Shown here piece by piece: positions 1-7,498 of a stretch of DNA of 18,402 bases (the first letter of the stretch is position 1; every line of letters begins with the position of its first letter). The translations under genes and the position numbers were made by a program. Under the pieces are notes generated by a model. That model was not told the DNA's origin. It was given only the letters and a program-made list of their open reading frames with translations, and made no database searches. This stretch comes from an uncultured Senegalimassilia sp. (GTDB lineage Bacteria > Actinomycetota > Coriobacteriia > Coriobacteriales > Eggerthellaceae). The DNA lies in NCBI RefSeq assembly GCF_934630535.1, contig NZ_CAKTVU010000027.1, positions 1 to 18,402 on the forward strand, read 5' to 3'.

Positions 1-15
1 CGTTCGGTGTTTGGG

Positions 16-44
16 ATTCTACCCCACTTCATCCCACTTCGCAA
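16..44 (-). promoter_or_regulatory. Promoter with MraZ-type operator in its spacer
   Basis: On the minus strand a -35-like TTGCGA (44-39) is separated by exactly 17 bp from a -10-like TAGAAT (21-16). The spacer contains two GTGGG boxes (37-33 and 27-23) separated by 5 bp, i.e. GTGGGATGAAGTGGG. MraZ is known to bind TGGG-type direct repeats with 5-nt spacers upstream of mraZ and repress the dcw cluster. The inference is that mraZ starts just beyond the left edge, on the minus strand, and represses itself by covering this promoter. The gene itself is not in view. Confidence 0.55.
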
Positions 45-203
45 CATCTTGCGGCACGTTTTGGGCGGTTTTGCACACACGTTGACCCCTTGTAACCTGC
101 CTGATTCATTCGTAAAACAGGTGGTTTCGGGGGTGGTTTCCATATGGTGCGCAAGGTGCTTCGCCAACCACAATATATAGATTTGCGTTTGGGCGAAAAT
201 CGG

Positions 204-277
204 GTGGGATGAAGTGGGAAAGCAATTGTGCGGATTCGGTGGCGTGGGGCGATGTGGGATGGGTGGGGCGAAGTGGG
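204..277 (+). promoter_or_regulatory. GTGGG box array, possible auxiliary MraZ operator
   Basis: Six GTGGG boxes lie on the plus strand at 204-208, 214-218, 244-248, 254-258, 263-267 and 273-277. Their spacings are 10, 30, 10, 9 and 10 bp, close to one helical turn. The first pair, with its 5-bp spacer, is a perfect 15-bp inverted copy of the pair inside the promoter at 23-37. No plus-strand promoter or gene follows. A second operator for cooperative binding or looping is inferred; the array might instead be remnants of a duplicated operator. Confidence 0.4.
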
Positions 278-320
278 AGACGTTGGCGCGGCTGCGGACC
301 GCGCGCCGGAGGAAGCAGCT

Positions 321-341
321 TCGGTTACCGATTTTAACCGA
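321..341. repeat. 7-bp inverted repeat
   Basis: TCGGTTA (321-327) and TAACCGA (335-341) form a perfect 7-bp dyad with a 7-bp spacer. It contains the same CGGTT core as the tandem repeats that follow at 351-380. The function is unknown; it could be a protein-binding site. Confidence 0.4.
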
Positions 342-350
342 TGGTGGAAC

Positions 351-380
351 CGGTTGCAAACGGTTGCAGGCGGTTGGCGG
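351..380 (+). repeat. Three 10-bp tandem repeats, CGGTTGCARR-like
   Basis: CGGTTGCAAA, CGGTTGCAGG and CGGTTGGCGG lie head to tail, one per helical turn, just after the dyad with the same CGGTT core. They are not part of a credible gene. The helical phasing suggests a protein-binding array, but no known binding site is recognised. Confidence 0.45.
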
Positions 381-478
381 CGTTAGAGTTGCAAGGGAAG
401 GCGCCAGGGGCCGTTGCCCGGACGGGATTTGCGCGTATCAACTTACCCCCACGCAGGCAAAGCACGCCCGGGCGCGCT

Positions 479-509
479 GAGAGCCGACCCGCTAAGCTGG
501 TCGGCTCTC
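479..509 (-). terminator. Hairpin downstream of xerD
   Basis: GAGAGCCGACC (479-489) and GGTCGGCTCTC (499-509) form a perfect 11-bp stem with a 9-nt loop, about 20 nt after the xerD stop. There is no T-tract on either strand, so it is not a textbook intrinsic terminator. It may act as a 3'-end stabiliser or a weak terminator. Confidence 0.45.
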
Positions 510-528
510 GCGCCTTCGCTTCCAAAGC

Positions 529-1452
529 TTAGGCGCGCGGGTGCGCGTGCAGATACTCCTCGCGCATATGGCTGCGATCGACGTGGGTGTAGACCTGCGT
601 GGTGGAGATGTCGGAATGGCCGAGGATGTCCTGGATGACGCGCAGGTCCGCCCCGCCCTGCAGCATATGCGTGGCGAACGAATGGCGCAGCGTATGCGGA
701 TGAAGGTTGTCCACGCCGATGGCAAGGCCCGCGCGCGCCACCACCTTGAACACGCTTTGGCGCGTCAGACGACCGCCGCGGGCGTTCAAGAACACAGCAT
801 CGGTGGGCTTTGCGTAAGGCTTGGTCAGCTGTGGGCGCGCATTCTCCAGATAGTCGGCCAACGCGGTGGCCGCCGCGCCCGATATCGGGGAGATGCGCTG
901 CTTGCCGCCCTTGCCGAGCACGAGCAGATACCCCTGGTCGAGCACTACATCGGGAAGGTCGAGGCCGCACAGCTCGCTGACGCGCAAACCGCACCCGTAG
1001 AGCACCTCGAGCATGGCGCGGTTGCGCGAAGCCGCAGGGCCGCCCTCCTGCCCCTCAAGCTCTTCGAACAAGCGTTGCACCTGGTCAATCGACAAAACAT
1101 CGGGCAAGCGCTCCGGGGTTTTCGGCAACGGCAGCCCTGCCGCGGGGTTGCTTTCGGTGTAATCCTCGGCCACGCAAAAACGGTGAAAGCCCTTCACCAC
1201 CGATGCTCTGCGGCACACCGTGGAAGCGGCATAACCCTGCGCGAACAGATGCTCCTGATACGCCACGATGGACTCGCGCGAAACCTGCGAGAGCTTCTCG
1301 ACGCCCTGCGAGCACAGGAAGTCCCGATACATTTCCAGATCGGCCTCGTATGCCTCGATGGTACGCGGCGAGCTTCCGCGCTCGATGCGCAGGTAAGCGA
1401 CGTATTCCGCCGCCAAATCGATCAAATCGTCGGTATCGATGCTCTCGTCCAC
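529..1452 (-). CDS. xerD: Site-specific tyrosine recombinase XerD
   Basis: A 307-residue tyrosine recombinase of the XerC/XerD type, which resolves chromosome dimers at dif before cell division. The N-terminal SAM-like core-binding domain spans about residues 10-95 and the catalytic domain about 115-300. The full catalytic set is visible: Arg157 (GCGLRVSEL), Lys181 (GKGGKQR), His253 and Arg256 (HTLRH), His279 (LGH) and nucleophile Tyr288 (VYTHV). Length matches the family (about 300). The frame is open further upstream, but the GTG at 1452 is preferred because GGAAGGGA lies just upstream and the protein then begins where relatives do. It lies 136 bp downstream of pyrG on the same strand. The choice of XerD over XerC rests on general similarity and is the less certain part. 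Confidence 0.9.
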   Translation of the reverse strand: MDESIDTDDLIDLAAEYVAYLRIERGSSPRTIEAYEADLEMYRDFLCSQGVEKLSQVSRESIVAYQEHLFAQGYAASTVCRRASVVKGFHRFCVAEDYTESNPAAGLPLPKTPERLPDVLSIDQVQRLFEELEGQEGGPAASRNRAMLEVLYGCGLRVSELCGLDLPDVVLDQGYLLVLGKGGKQRISPISGAAATALADYLENARPQLTKPYAKPTDAVFLNARGGRLTRQSVFKVVARAGLAIGVDNLHPHTLRHSFATHMLQGGADLRVIQDILGHSDISTTQVYTHVDRSHMREEYLHAHPRA

Positions 1453-1500
1453 ACGCGTCCCTTCCCTATCGGTCCTTCCCTGTATACCGCAGCACACGGA

Positions 1501-1526
1501 AATGGCCGCCCGATACGGCGGCCATT
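1501..1526 (-). terminator. Hairpin between pyrG and xerD
   Basis: AATGGCCGCC (1501-1510) and GGCGGCCATT (1517-1526) form a perfect 10-bp stem with a 6-nt loop. On the minus strand only a few T residues follow, so termination after pyrG is probably partial and xerD may be read through at a lower level. An attenuating role is inferred. Confidence 0.5.
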
Positions 1527-1588
1527 TCGCAACAACAACATTATGTAAACCTTTAACCGGCTTAGTCCGAACCCCAGAACCTGTCGAA

Positions 1589-3190
1589 CTACCCGCGATG
1601 TTCGAGGGCCGCGGCAACGAAGTCGCGGAACAAGGGGTGCGGCCTGGTGGGGCGGCTTTTGAACTCGGGATGCCCCTGGCTAGCCACAAACCACGGATGA
1701 TCGGGCAGCTCGATCATCTCGACCAAGCGGTCATCAGGGGAAACGCCGGAGATGACCAGGCCCGCCTCCGCCAAACGGTCGCGGAACGCGTTGTTCACCT
1801 CATAGCGGTGGCGATGGCGCTCGTAAATGATCTCCTCGCCATAGGCCTTGAAGGCCATGGAATCGGGAGCTACCTTGCAGGGATAAGCGCCAAGGCGCAT
1901 GGTACCGCCCTTGTCCTCGACGTCTTCCTGCTCGGGCATCAGGTCGATGACGGGGAACTCGGCGTTCTCGTCGAACTCCGCCGACGTCGCGCCCGGCATG
2001 CCCGCCACATCGCGCGCGAACTCGCATACCGCCGCCTGCATGCCCAGGCAGATACCCAAAAACGGCACGTCGTGCGTGCGGGCGTAACGCACCGCGCAAA
2101 TCTTGCCCTCGAAGGCGCGCTGGCCGAAGCCGCCGGGCACCAGGATGCCGTCCATGCTCCCCAGCACCTCTTCAACGTTGTCGTCGTTGAGCTCTTCGCC
2201 GTCGATCAGATGCACGTTGACCTCGGTGTTATCGTGAACGCCCGCGTGGTGCAGCGCCTCGATGACCGACAGGTAGGCATCGGGCAGGCTAGTGTACTTG
2301 CCCACGATGGCCACGTCGCAGTCGTGCTCCACATGGGCGGCCGCATCCACGAACGAGCGCAAGGGGGTCAGGTCGATCTGGCGCTCGGGAAGGCCCAGGC
2401 GCTCGAGCACCTTCACGTCGAAACGCTGGTCGTACAGGCCGAACGGGACATCGTAGATGGAAGGGCTGTCGGTGCATGCGAGCACCTCGTCGGGTCGCAC
2501 GTCGCAGAACAGGGCGATCTTCTCGCGCACCTTGTCCGAGATCTCGTGATCGCTGCGGCATACGATGAAGTCGGGCTGCACGCCGATCGAGCGCAGCTCC
2601 TTGACGGAGTGCTGGGTGGGCTTGGTCTTCACCTCATGGGCTGCGGCGATGTAGGGAACCAGCGTGACGTGCACGAACAGCACCTCACCGCGTTCCTTTT
2701 CCTTCCTGAACTGGCGCGCGGCCTCGATGAAGGGCTGGGACTCGATGTCGCCGATGGTGCCACCGATCTCGGAGATCACGATGTCGGCGCCGGACTGGTC
2801 GGCAATGCGGCGCAGGCGCTCCTTGATGGCCTCGGTGACGTGCGGGATCACCTGCACGGTGCCGCCGAGGAAGTCGCCGCGTCGCTCGCGGGCGATCAGG
2901 GTCTTGTAAATGGAGCCCTGCGTGAAATTCGATTCGCGGGAAAGGTTCTCGTCGATGAAACGCTCGTAATGTCCCAGGTCAAGGTCGCCTTCATGGCCAT
3001 CTTCGGTAACGAAGACCTCGCCATGCTGAAACGGGCTCATGGTACCCGGGTCCACATTGAGGTACGGGTCCATCTTCTGCATGGTCACCTTGTAGCCGCG
3101 AGCTTTCAGCAAATGCCCCAGGGAGGCGGCCGTGATGCCCTTGCCCAACGATGACACGACGCCGCCGGTTACGAAAATATGCTTGGCCAT
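1589..3190 (-). CDS. pyrG: CTP synthase (glutamine-hydrolysing)
   Basis: A full-length CTP synthase of 533 residues (family about 530-550). It aminates UTP to CTP using ATP and glutamine-derived ammonia, the last step of pyrimidine nucleotide synthesis, in the cytosol. The N-terminal synthetase domain (about 1-270) starts with the hallmark FVTGGVVSSLGKGI, including the P-loop. It continues with QKMDPYLNVDPGTMSPFQHGEV and the EIGGTIGD motif (141-148). The C-terminal class I glutamine amidotransferase domain (about 290-533) has the catalytic triad Cys381 (GICLGMQ), His507 and Glu509 (GHPEF). The ATG at 3190 follows GAAGGAG at good spacing. It diverges from the DUF1846 gene and precedes xerD. 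Nothing appears truncated. Confidence 0.98.
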   Translation of the reverse strand: MAKHIFVTGGVVSSLGKGITAASLGHLLKARGYKVTMQKMDPYLNVDPGTMSPFQHGEVFVTEDGHEGDLDLGHYERFIDENLSRESNFTQGSIYKTLIARERRGDFLGGTVQVIPHVTEAIKERLRRIADQSGADIVISEIGGTIGDIESQPFIEAARQFRKEKERGEVLFVHVTLVPYIAAAHEVKTKPTQHSVKELRSIGVQPDFIVCRSDHEISDKVREKIALFCDVRPDEVLACTDSPSIYDVPFGLYDQRFDVKVLERLGLPERQIDLTPLRSFVDAAAHVEHDCDVAIVGKYTSLPDAYLSVIEALHHAGVHDNTEVNVHLIDGEELNDDNVEEVLGSMDGILVPGGFGQRAFEGKICAVRYARTHDVPFLGICLGMQAAVCEFARDVAGMPGATSAEFDENAEFPVIDLMPEQEDVEDKGGTMRLGAYPCKVAPDSMAFKAYGEEIIYERHRHRYEVNNAFRDRLAEAGLVISGVSPDDRLVEMIELPDHPWFVASQGHPEFKSRPTRPHPLFRDFVAAALEHRG

Positions 3191-3494
3191 GATTCTCCTT
3201 CGCGCTTAGAAACCGGTGTATTTCCCCACCGCAGGCTGTTTTGCGCGCAGGCCGACACGCCTGCAGCACGCCAGCGGCAAACTCCAAACGTTGGTCTATT
3301 GTACGCGCCGCGCAACTTCTTCCCCAGTGCGGCGCTAGCCTTTTAACAGAGGGGAAACGAAACCGAAACGAGATGGACGGCAAGGGCGGCTTCGTCCGCT
3401 TTTCGCGTGTGGATGGGCGCTTGGCTTCACGCGCACGCGCGCGAGCCTTATACTGGTTCGGTTAAACCTACCGTCATGGAAAGGGGTTGCGCCC
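3191..3494. promoter_or_regulatory. Divergent promoter region, pyrG / DUF1846 gene
   Basis: This 304-bp gap drives genes in both directions. For the plus strand, TTCACG (3426-3431) and TATACT (3449-3454) are 17 bp apart, giving a start near 3461 and a leader of about 34 nt before GGAAAGGGG and the ATG at 3495. The spacer is an almost unbroken alternating purine-pyrimidine GC run. For the minus strand, TACAAT (3303-3298) is a candidate -10 for pyrG with a poor -35. That would leave a leader of about 100 nt with a 6-bp hairpin, GCAGGC/GCCTGC (3247-3264). Confidence 0.5.
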
Positions 3495-4976
3495 ATGCGC
3501 ATCGGTTTCGATAACGATAAATACCTGGCTTTGCAGGCTGAGCATATCCGCGAGAGGATCGGCCAGTTCGGCGGCAAGCTGTATCTGGAGTTCGGCGGCA
3601 AGCTGTTCGACGACTACCACGCCTCGCGCGTGCTGCCGGGATTCCAGCCCGACAGCAAGATCCGCATGCTGCAGCAGATGGCCGAAGACGTTGAGATCAT
3701 CATCGCCATCAACGCCAACGATATCGAGAAGAGCAAGGTGCGCGGCGATCTGGGCATCACCTACGACGAGGACGTGCTGCGTCTGCTGGACATCTTCCGC
3801 TCCATGGGCTTCGCCACGGCCGGCGTGGTGATCACCCGCTTCGAGAATCAGCCCAACGCTCTGGCCTTCCGCCATCGCCTGGACAGCCTGGGTGTCAAAA
3901 GCTACCTGCACTACCCCATTGCCGGATACCCTTACGACACCGCGCGCATCGTTTCGTCGGAGGGCTACGGCAAAAACGAGTTCGTTGAAACCACGCACCC
4001 CTTGGTGGTTGTCACCGCCCCCGGCCCCGGCTCGGGCAAGATGGCCACGTGCCTCTCCCAGCTCTATCACGAGCACGAGCGCGGCATCGAGGCGGGCTAT
4101 GCGAAGTACGAAACCTTCCCCATTTGGAACCTTCCGCTCAAGCACCCGGTGAACGTGGCGTACGAGGCCGCTACCGTCGACTTGGACGACGCCAACACCA
4201 TCGACCCCTTCCATCTTGAGGCGTACGGCGAAACCACCGTCAACTACAACCGCGACGTTGAGATCTTCCCGGTGCTCAAGGCCATGATGGAACGCATCCT
4301 GGGCACCAGCCCTTACCAGTCCCCTACCGACATGGGCGTGAACATGGCGGGCATGGCGATCGTCGACGATGACGCTGTGCGCGAGGCCGCTAAAATGGAG
4401 ATCGTGCGCCGCTACTTCCAGGCCGCGGTCGACGAGCGCCGTACCGGCCTGCATCACGAGTACGTGGAGCACCTTGAGCTGCTGATGAACCAGGTTGGCG
4501 TGGACACGAACTTCTCGCCCGCACGTTCGGCTGCTTTGCTGAAGGCCGAGGCGACCGGCGCTCCGGCTGGCGCCATGGTGCTGCCCGATGGCCGCGTGGT
4601 CACGGGCAAGACGTCCGATCTGCTGGGCGCGGCATCCTCGCTGCTTATGAACGCGCTTAAGGGCGTGGCCGGCGTTGACGAGGATCTGTTCGTCATCTCC
4701 GATGAGGTCATCGAGCCCATCTGCGATTTGAAGACCTCCACGCTGCACGCGAAGAACCCACGCCTGCATTCCGACGAGACGCTGCTGGCGCTTTCCGTGT
4801 CCAGCGCCACCGATCCGGTTGCCAAGCAGCTGGTGGACGCAGCCGATCAGCTGCGCGGCTGCGATGCGTTCTTCAGCGTGATCTTGAGCCCCACCGATGA
4901 GAAGCTCTACCGCACGCTCGGCATCAACATTTGCTGCGAGCCGAAATACGAGCAGCGCAGGTACTTCCACAAGTAG
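3495..4976 (+). CDS. DUF1846 (UPF0371) family protein
   Basis: A 493-residue cytosolic protein matching DUF1846/UPF0371, a conserved family of about 500 residues found in Gram-positive and other bacteria, whose biochemical role is not established to my knowledge. Family hallmarks are the N-terminal IGFDNDKYLALQAEHIRERI block, the GGKLFDDYHASRVLPGF block, and a glycine-rich GPGSGK (177-182) in VVTAPGPGSGKMATCL. That motif resembles a nucleotide- or phosphate-binding loop, but the protein is not a standard P-loop ATPase. No signal peptide or membrane segment is visible. The ATG at 3495 follows GGAAAGGGG at 9 nt. It is a single-gene transcript with its own promoter and a strong terminator at 5021-5055, divergent from pyrG, so context gives little clue to function. 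Confidence 0.93.
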   Translation: MRIGFDNDKYLALQAEHIRERIGQFGGKLYLEFGGKLFDDYHASRVLPGFQPDSKIRMLQQMAEDVEIIIAINANDIEKSKVRGDLGITYDEDVLRLLDIFRSMGFATAGVVITRFENQPNALAFRHRLDSLGVKSYLHYPIAGYPYDTARIVSSEGYGKNEFVETTHPLVVVTAPGPGSGKMATCLSQLYHEHERGIEAGYAKYETFPIWNLPLKHPVNVAYEAATVDLDDANTIDPFHLEAYGETTVNYNRDVEIFPVLKAMMERILGTSPYQSPTDMGVNMAGMAIVDDDAVREAAKMEIVRRYFQAAVDERRTGLHHEYVEHLELLMNQVGVDTNFSPARSAALLKAEATGAPAGAMVLPDGRVVTGKTSDLLGAASSLLMNALKGVAGVDEDLFVISDEVIEPICDLKTSTLHAKNPRLHSDETLLALSVSSATDPVAKQLVDAADQLRGCDAFFSVILSPTDEKLYRTLGINICCEPKYEQRRYFHK

Positions 4977-5020
4977 GACTGAGCTACATATTTGCTTGGC
5001 ATGCAAGCGCCAGGCCATCG

Positions 5021-5055
5021 ACGCCCCGCGAGGTTGCTCGCGGGGCGTTTTGTTT
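5021..5055 (+). terminator. Intrinsic terminator of the DUF1846 gene
   Basis: ACGCCCCGCGAG (5021-5032) pairs perfectly with CTCGCGGGGCGT (5037-5048) around a 4-nt loop and is followed by TTTGTTT. It is a 12-bp GC-rich stem with a T-tract on the plus strand, 44 nt after the stop codon. Confidence 0.92.
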
Positions 5056-5662
5056 GGGTAAACGTTCGAGCGCAATGAAACGCTTCCGACAAAGGCGCGC
5101 TCGAGGGCTTTTGCGGTGTCGTGTGCAACGCAAGTAATTCGGACCGATTGCGTCCCGAAATCAAGCTTTACCTGGTGTATATCGATGTTTCCTTTCGATA
5201 CTCCGTCTGCTTCGGTTTTGCCTATTTGCCCCAGATGAAACACCAAATCTGCCAGAAACGCACGGATACGGGCCCTAGAGGCCACCACGGGTCAAGCAAA
5301 TGGGTGTGCAAGGGTGCGGCACCGATGACCGGTAACCGAGAGGACGCGGACCTGCTGAAGCGCGGGATATAACGAGGGGGCAATGAGGAGCAGCAAAACA
5401 GCCTGCACGGTATACCACAGCAACTAGATTCAAGAGTGATGGCCGAGCAGGCAGCAAACAGACAATCGGCGGGAGAGGGATACCAGGCGGCCCCATTCAC
5501 CCAACTCGCTCAAAAACACGCCTAGGAAGCGCGACAACAGCGCACGGCAACGCAAATAGGAAGGGAAGCCGGCAAGGACCTGACGTCAAACCACGAACAC
5601 ACCAAGCGGATACCAGAAGCATTGGCCAAACGATCAAACGGTCCCAACGCCACCCAAAAACA
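5056..5662. other. About 600 bp with no recognisable gene
   Basis: Between the terminators of the DUF1846 gene and murJ no reading frame looks authentic. A plus-strand frame at 5121-5372 and minus-strand frames near 5222-5500 lack neighbour-like codon use, ribosome binding sites and known domains. The minus strand of 5300-5640 is pyrimidine-rich. It reads as hydrophobic, Leu/Pro/Cys-rich peptide with scattered stops in every frame, which could be a decayed membrane-protein gene. Small dyads (TATCGA/TCGATA at 5180-5200) and the word GATACCAG twice (near 5480 and 5610) are present. A structured RNA is not excluded. Confidence 0.5.
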
Positions 5663-5699
5663 AACGTGCCCTGCGCCGTTCAAAAGCGCAGGGCACGTT
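5653..5699 (-). terminator. Intrinsic terminator of murJ
   Basis: AACGTGCCCTGCGC (5663-5676) and GCGCAGGGCACGTT (5686-5699) form a perfect 14-bp stem with a 9-nt loop. On the minus strand it is followed by TGTTTTTG, a good T-tract. It lies about 60 bp beyond the murJ stop; a small CCTATC/GATAGG dyad (5739-5753) sits between them. Confidence 0.9.
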
Positions 5700-5758
5700 A
5701 AGAAACCTAGGATTCGGAAAGCGCCTTGAGAACACCGCCCTATCGATGATAGGACAAC

Positions 5759-7498
5759 CTATCTGCCAAGCTTTCCGCCGATCTTGCGAACGATAGTGTT
5801 GACGAAAGCAGCCTCAGGCACGTTGAGCTTGCAAGCCGGAACGAACGTGACCGCCAAAGCAACCAGACCGCCGAGCACAACATAGACCAAAGCCTGCACA
5901 ATGGAACCGGACAGCGGAGAGACCAGCGTCTGCAGCAACCAGAGCACCACACCACCGGCAGCGGCACCAGCACCGCCGAGCAGCACGGCGGTAGCCAAGG
6001 CGCGCACCACGGAGCGCAAGCCGAACGGCCCGAGCGTACGTCGCAGATACCCGAACAGGCACACATCCAAAACCAAATAGAACAGCGCCTCGGCAACGGC
6101 GATAGAGCTGATGGGCATAACGTCGGCATGGCTGGCGGCGAACATGGTCAGGCCGATCTGCACACCGCCCGCAACGAAATTGAAGCCCGCGAACACGCCC
6201 ATGCGACGAAGGCTGGAAAAGGTCTTCTGCAAATAAGTGTTAACGCCATACAGCGGCAGCGCAACAGCCCAGACAGCAAGATACGTGGCAATGGCGGAAA
6301 CGTTCTCCATGGTGAAAGCGCCGGCGTGATACAGGGTGACCAGCGGCATGCTGAACACGGCCAGATACATGGCGAACGGAATCATGAAGAACAGGATCTG
6401 GTTGGTGCCCGACACGATGCCGCGCTTCACGCCTTCCATATTCCCTTCCGCCTGCATATCTGAAAGCTCGGTGAACATAGCGGTGGTGATGGGCACGGCC
6501 AAGAACGAATACGGCAGCGTGAACCACAAGCGTGCGTATGCAAGAATAGAGGGGCCGTTGTCGGCGAAGTTGTACGAAGCGGCGTTTTGCACCGACACGA
6601 TAGCGAAGGAGCACAGCATAACGAGCACCGCGGGAACGCCGATGCCCAGCGTCTCGCGAAGCGCGGGATCGCGCAGGTTCACGCGCGGGCGGATGCGGAT
6701 ACCGTTGCGCTTGAGCGCAGGCAGCTGTATGGCCATCTGGATGAACACGCCGGCAGGATTGCCGATGGCGATGATATACAGCGCAAGTTGCGGGTCGTGA
6801 GGCGCCACGAACGAATACGCCAGGAACGTGACGATGACGATCAGGTTGTTCGCCACCGGAGCGATGGAAGACCACAGGTAGTCACGGCTGGCGTTAAGCA
6901 GGCCCGACACGATAGCCGAACACCCGTAAAACACGATTTGAATGGCGAAGAACTGGAAGAAGAACACCGATGTGGCCATCTGCGACTGATCGGAGTAGAA
7001 GCTTTGCGTGTAAATGACCGCCGATGGGAACAACATGCATAGAAGCGATACCGCACCAAGCAGTAAAACCACCAGCGTGAGCAGGTTTGACGCGTACTCG
7101 TTGCCCGCACGCTGCCCCAGCTTCTTCTTCACCGAAACGTATACCGGCAAAAACGCGGTGACGATCATGCCGCCGCACACCAACTCGTAGAGCTGATTGG
7201 GAAGGTTGTTCGCCACTTGATACGAACTTGACAGCAGCGTGGAACCGAGCGCGAAGGCCATGGCCCACGTGCGCGCGAAACCGGTGATGCGCGAGATGAT
7301 GGTGCAAATGCTGATAAGCGCCGCAGACCCGCCGATGGCAGCAGTGGAGCCTTGCTCGGAGACGATTTCCTGCGAAGCGCGGGAATCACCGGGTTTGCGA
7401 TGGGCGCCATACGGCGCGTTCTGAGTTTGCGGGGAAGCGGCAGAGGCCGCGAGATCGGCAGAATGAGTGTGTCGAGCTCGTGCGAGCTTGTCGGACAT
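5759..7498 (-). CDS. murJ: Lipid II flippase MurJ
   Basis: A 579-residue polytopic membrane protein of the MurJ/MviN branch of the MOP exporter superfamily. MurJ moves lipid II across the cytoplasmic membrane for peptidoglycan synthesis. Family signatures include SRITGFAR and ANNLPNQLYELVCGG in the first two helices. Hydrophobic helices then run nearly end to end, consistent with about 14 segments. The first roughly 55 residues form a polar Ser/Ala-rich extension with no hydrophobic stretch, longer than usual and probably cytoplasmic and disordered. The ATG at 7498 is chosen because GAGAAAG lies 9 nt upstream. An in-frame ATG pair about 13-14 codons earlier lacks a ribosome binding site. It is divergent from nadK and has its own terminator. 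Confidence 0.92.
   Translation of the reverse strand: MSDKLARARHTHSADLAASAASPQTQNAPYGAHRKPGDSRASQEIVSEQGSTAAIGGSAALISICTIISRITGFARTWAMAFALGSTLLSSSYQVANNLPNQLYELVCGGMIVTAFLPVYVSVKKKLGQRAGNEYASNLLTLVVLLLGAVSLLCMLFPSAVIYTQSFYSDQSQMATSVFFFQFFAIQIVFYGCSAIVSGLLNASRDYLWSSIAPVANNLIVIVTFLAYSFVAPHDPQLALYIIAIGNPAGVFIQMAIQLPALKRNGIRIRPRVNLRDPALRETLGIGVPAVLVMLCSFAIVSVQNAASYNFADNGPSILAYARLWFTLPYSFLAVPITTAMFTELSDMQAEGNMEGVKRGIVSGTNQILFFMIPFAMYLAVFSMPLVTLYHAGAFTMENVSAIATYLAVWAVALPLYGVNTYLQKTFSSLRRMGVFAGFNFVAGGVQIGLTMFAASHADVMPISSIAVAEALFYLVLDVCLFGYLRRTLGPFGLRSVVRALATAVLLGGAGAAAGGVVLWLLQTLVSPLSGSIVQALVYVVLGGLVALAVTFVPACKLNVPEAAFVNTIVRKIGGKLGR

Larger units (their letters stand above)
1..528. other. Gene-free regulatory region left of xerD
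   Basis: No convincing coding sequence is seen here on either strand. The stretch contains a minus-strand promoter with GTGGG repeats (16-44), a plus-strand GTGGG array (204-277), an inverted repeat (321-341) followed by three 10-bp tandem repeats (351-380), and the hairpin after xerD (479-509). A small open frame at 214-480 begins inside the GTGGG array and has a Gly/Arg/Ala composition with no domain, so it is treated as chance. Confidence 0.7.

Noticed and set aside
120..180. Possible dif site near xerD
   Set aside because: AT-rich words near 170 do not form the two 11-bp half-sites around a 6-bp centre expected for a dif site.
214..480. Plus-strand open frame of 88 codons in the left gene-free region
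   Set aside because: It starts inside the GTGGG array, has no ribosome binding site, and reads as Gly/Arg/Ala-rich chance sequence without a domain.
1439..3154. Long plus-strand frame (571 codons) opposite pyrG
   Set aside because: Antisense shadow of a real, fully motif-supported gene; typical of GC-rich DNA.
3474..5288. Long minus-strand frame (604 codons) opposite the DUF1846 gene
   Set aside because: His/Val/Gly-rich antisense shadow with no domain; the plus-strand gene has promoter, ribosome binding site and terminator.
5121..5372. 83-codon plus-strand frame in the orphan region
   Set aside because: No ribosome binding site, third-position G+C below that of the real genes, no recognisable domain. 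Kept only as part of the unexplained stretch.
5222..5500. 92-codon minus-strand frame in the orphan region
   Set aside because: Cys/Pro-rich with no start signals or homology that I recognise; stops interrupt neighbouring frames, so at best a remnant.
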